Below, one piece after another: positions 61,739 to 64,000 of a stretch of DNA of 64,000 nucleotides; the stretch's first letter is position 1; the number at the start of each line of letters is the position of its first letter. A program made the position numbers and the translations under genes. This DNA comes from Galactobacter sp052108535 (GTDB lineage: Bacteria > Actinomycetota > Actinomycetes > Actinomycetales > Micrococcaceae), in contig JBQDZM010000007.1 of assembly GCA_052108535.1 (NCBI GenBank), forward strand, positions 1-64,000, written 5' to 3'. A model generated the notes under the pieces. It did no database searches and was not told where the DNA came from. It worked only from the letters and a program-made list of their open reading frames with translations.

Positions 61739-63187
61739 ATGCCCCACCTTCCGCACCCCCTGCATCCGGCGAGACTCTTCGCGATGCCCGGCGTCCCCGC
61801 GGACTGGGAACGTCCAGGACCCACTCGCAGCCAACGCATCAGCGACGTGGTGGCCGCCGTGGTGTGGTTCGGCGTCGCATATCTGACCTGGTGGCTCTCC
61901 AACCAACTCGCCGTTACCACCAGGCTGCAGAGCTGGGAGGCGCTGGTGGGTCTCGGCGCCCAGTGCGGCCTGTTGGCCATCCGTCGTTCCCACCCTTTAA
62001 CGTGCCTGCTTGCGGCGTCCGTGATCTTCGTGGGAGTCAGCAGTTGGCAACCCGGACTGGCGTACCAGCTCAGTTTCCAGGCCGCCTACTTCGCCGCCCT
62101 CTACGCGGCTGCGGCCTGGACCAAGGACACCCGGGCGTTCCGTGCCTGCATTGTGGGCGTCCTCGTGGGCATGGGGCTGTGGCTGGTCATCGGGGCCACA
62201 CTCTTGGGAGCCTACGAGCAGATCAGCAACGACCTGGCCGACCTCGATTCCAGCATTCCGCCGTTCACAGCCTGGTTTGCGTATTCGGTGATCATCAACA
62301 TGGCCTTTTTCAGCGCGGCGCTCTTCTTTGGTCGCCGCGCGCGTGCCGGAGCCTGGCAGCACCAGCAGCTGGTGGAGCAATCCAGGCAACTCAAGGAACA
62401 AGCCTCTGAACTGGCCCGGCGCGCGGTCGTGGACGAGCGGCTTCGCATCGCCCGGGAGCTGCACGATGTCGTGGCGCACCACATCTCAGCCGTGGGCATC
62501 CAAGCCGCCGCCGCCCGCCGGGTGCAGGCCAAGAACCCCGCCATGAGCGCGGATCTGCTGACGCAGGTGGAAGGGTCCGCACGCTCCGCCTTGGCCGAGA
62601 CCCGCGCGCTGCTCGGCGTGCTCCGGGCGGAGTCCGAACCTGTGCCCGACGCCGCGTCGGCCCCTCCCGCCCCGTCCTCGCCTTCGGCGAGTCCAGCCAC
62701 CTCCCGAGCCCCCGAACCGGGTCTCGCGGACGTGAGCGCGTTGGTCCAGCAGATGGACCCGGAGGTGGGTGTCGAGATCACCCGCATCGAGGCGGCCGAT
62801 CTCCGCCTCGCCGATGTCCCGGCGCACCTGGGCTTAACGGTCTATCGGGTGGTTCAGGAGGCGCTGACGAACGTGCGCAGGCACTCCACCGCGCGCACGG
62901 CCACGGTCACCTTGCGGACGGGCCACGATGAGGTCATGGGCGACTGGGTCGAGGCCGAGGTGTTGGACTCCGGGCGCGCCCTGCCCTCGCCACGCGGCCC
63001 GGCCGGCAGCGGCTACGGTTTGGCAGGTATCGGCGAACGCGCAGCACTTCACGCGGGCGTCGCCGAGATCGGGCCCCGTAGCGGCTCCGCTGGTTTCCGG
63101 GTCCGGTTACGTGTGCCGCTCAGCCGACCGGAGCCCCCGGCTGAAGACTCATCCCTGACCGCACCGCCCCTCGAGGAGACCCCATGA
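61739..63187 (+). CDS. NarL-type two-component sensor histidine kinase
   Basis: A 482-aa membrane kinase. About six hydrophobic segments (~35-200) precede a coiled segment and the HisKA_3 box RIARELHDVVAHHISAVGIQ with phospho-acceptor H242. The C-terminal HATPase_c has VVQEALTNVRRHS (N-box) and GYGLAGIGERAALHAG (G-box). A Pro/Ser/Ala-rich insert separates the two. TAAGCT 10-15 bases before the ATG could be a -10, implying a leaderless transcript. Overlaps its response regulator by 4 bp. Confidence 0.93.
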   Translation: MPHLPHPLHPARLFAMPGVPADWERPGPTRSQRISDVVAAVVWFGVAYLTWWLSNQLAVTTRLQSWEALVGLGAQCGLLAIRRSHPLTCLLAASVIFVGVSSWQPGLAYQLSFQAAYFAALYAAAAWTKDTRAFRACIVGVLVGMGLWLVIGATLLGAYEQISNDLADLDSSIPPFTAWFAYSVIINMAFFSAALFFGRRARAGAWQHQQLVEQSRQLKEQASELARRAVVDERLRIARELHDVVAHHISAVGIQAAAARRVQAKNPAMSADLLTQVEGSARSALAETRALLGVLRAESEPVPDAASAPPAPSSPSASPATSRAPEPGLADVSALVQQMDPEVGVEITRIEAADLRLADVPAHLGLTVYRVVQEALTNVRRHSTARTATVTLRTGHDEVMGDWVEAEVLDSGRALPSPRGPAGSGYGLAGIGERAALHAGVAEIGPRSGSAGFRVRLRVPLSRPEPPAEDSSLTAPPLEETP

Positions 63188-63873
63188 TCCGCGTCCTGCT
63201 CGCAGACGACCACAACGTCCTCCGCGAGGGTATGAACCTCATCCTTTCGGTGGAGGACGACCTCGACGTGGTCGGCCAAGCATCCGACGGCGCCCAGGCC
63301 GTGAAGCTGGCCCAAGACCTGGTTCCGGACGTGGTGCTGATGGACATCCAGATGCCCGTCATGGACGGGATCGAAGCCACCCGCACACTGCTGGGGACGA
63401 CCCCGGCAACCAAGGTCGTCATCCTCACGACCTTCGAACGCGAGGACTACCTCTTCGACGCGATCATGGCTGGCGCCTCCGGGTTCCTGTTAAAGAACAC
63501 CGAGGCCGAGCAGATTGTGGACGCCGTCCGTGCAGTCCACGCCGGGCAGGCGCTGCTCTCCCCCGAAGTCACCCTGCCGCTGCTGCGCCGCGTGGCCGGC
63601 GAGTCACAACCAGCGCAGGCGCCGAAGGCGCCGGTTCCTTCCCCGGCCGGACACACGCCGTCGGGCATGGCAACGGAAGAGCTCACACCCCGAGAGACCG
63701 AGGTGCTGACGTTGCTGGCCTCAGGCCTCTCCAATGCCGAGATCGCGGCCGACTTGTTTATCGGTGAGGCCACCGTGAAGACCCATGTGTCCAACCTGCT
63801 GCTCAAACTCGGCGCCAGGGACAGGGTGCAGGCCGTGGTCGCGGCGTACCAGCGGGGGTACGTCTCCCCCTAA
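63184..63873 (+). CDS. NarL/LuxR-family response regulator
   Basis: A 229-aa regulator. Receiver domain with acidic pocket ADDH and phospho-acceptor D54 (VVLMDIQMPVMDG), the Thr in VVILTTFE, and Lys in FLLKNTEAEQ. The LuxR-type helix-turn-helix is LTPRETEVLTLLASGLSNAEIAADLFIGEATVKTHVSNLLLKLGAR in adjoining segments. Partner of the kinase upstream. Actinobacterial pairs of this type often control an adjacent ABC exporter. Confidence 0.95.
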   Translation: MIRVLLADDHNVLREGMNLILSVEDDLDVVGQASDGAQAVKLAQDLVPDVVLMDIQMPVMDGIEATRTLLGTTPATKVVILTTFEREDYLFDAIMAGASGFLLKNTEAEQIVDAVRAVHAGQALLSPEVTLPLLRRVAGESQPAQAPKAPVPSPAGHTPSGMATEELTPRETEVLTLLASGLSNAEIAADLFIGEATVKTHVSNLLLKLGARDRVQAVVAAYQRGYVSP

Positions 63874-63983
63874 GGGATGAGGTGCAGCAATTCCACCTCG
63901 CGTGGGATGTGGACGGAAGCCGGACGGACCAAGCTGGATACCAGCAGCCCAACCAAGCACTTTCCCCACACCAGGAGCACCTC

Positions 63984-64000
63984 ATGCTTTCCGTACACGG
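63984..64000 (+). CDS. Start of a further gene, cut by the window end
   Basis: CAGGAG lies seven bases before ATG 63984, and the frame begins MLSVH. Only about five codons are visible. The position after a NarL-type pair would suit an ABC ATPase, but this cannot be tested here. Confidence 0.35.

Overview
The window looks like chromosomal DNA of a high-GC Gram-positive actinobacterium, most likely of the Micrococcales. The evidence is strong G/C bias at third codon positions, frequent GTG and TTG starts, 4-bp ATGA gene overlaps, IclR-type control of aromatic catabolism, an HspR-type heat-shock box and actinobacterial-style transport operons. Genus cannot be fixed from the sequence alone. No rRNA, tRNA, CRISPR array, integrase or transposase was recognised.

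Layout. 0-7 kb: a small orphan gene, then the glycine cleavage operon gcvP-gcvT-gcvH with serine deaminase sdaA downstream, headed by a tandem glycine riboswitch. 6.9-8.0 kb: a Vsr/DUF559-type nuclease-like gene framed by two direct copies of an ~80-bp palindromic repeat, apparently inserted between the gcv control region and an RNase HI-DUF4440 fusion gene. 8.9-10.5 kb: a glutathionyl-hydroquinone reductase divergent from a MarR regulator, with a shared palindrome. 10.5-13 kb: a membrane protein, PCuAC copper chaperone and Tat-type DyP peroxidase; CopC lies at 23 kb. 14.2-20.6 kb: a tightly packed minus-strand operon of FMN-binding lipoprotein, ApbE, an NqrB/RnfD-FNR fusion and a CydDC-like ABC pair, read here as a membrane flavin electron-transfer module. 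20.7-25.5 kb: a multidrug-type ABC exporter with divergent MarR, CopC, an MBL hydrolase and an SDR. 25.8-29.7 kb: a complete siderophore ABC importer with tandem hairpins after the binding-protein gene. 29.8-45.4 kb: a frameshifted membrane gene, an ABC/FtsX pair, MscS, an MFS exporter with TetR, an acyl-CoA dehydrogenase, hydrolases, Hsp20, AI-2E, ferritin, an S4 protein, a cold-shock protein and a luciferase-like oxidoreductase.

45.4-57.7 kb holds every enzyme for turning 4-hydroxybenzoate into succinyl-CoA and acetyl-CoA: PobA, PcaHG, PcaB, PcaC, PcaD, PcaIJ and PcaF. A PcaR-like IclR regulator sits at one end. The pathway is split by a three-gene cassette (enoyl-CoA-hydratase-like, IclR and proline-racemase-like genes). 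Operator-like repeats lie in front of the divergent pcaF/hydratase promoters and in front of pobA. 57.8-59.7 kb: an HdeD-like membrane domain fused to a secretory-type lipase. 59.7-61.6 kb: an AT-richer island with a secreted protein, a lipoprotein, a decayed antitoxin gene and a small orphan gene. The window ends with a NarL-type two-component pair and the first codons of another gene.

The best leads for something undescribed are the repeat-framed nuclease gene, the flavin electron-transfer operon with its own CydDC-like transporter, a proline-racemase homologue with Gly in place of the second catalytic Cys, and the AT-rich secreted-protein island.
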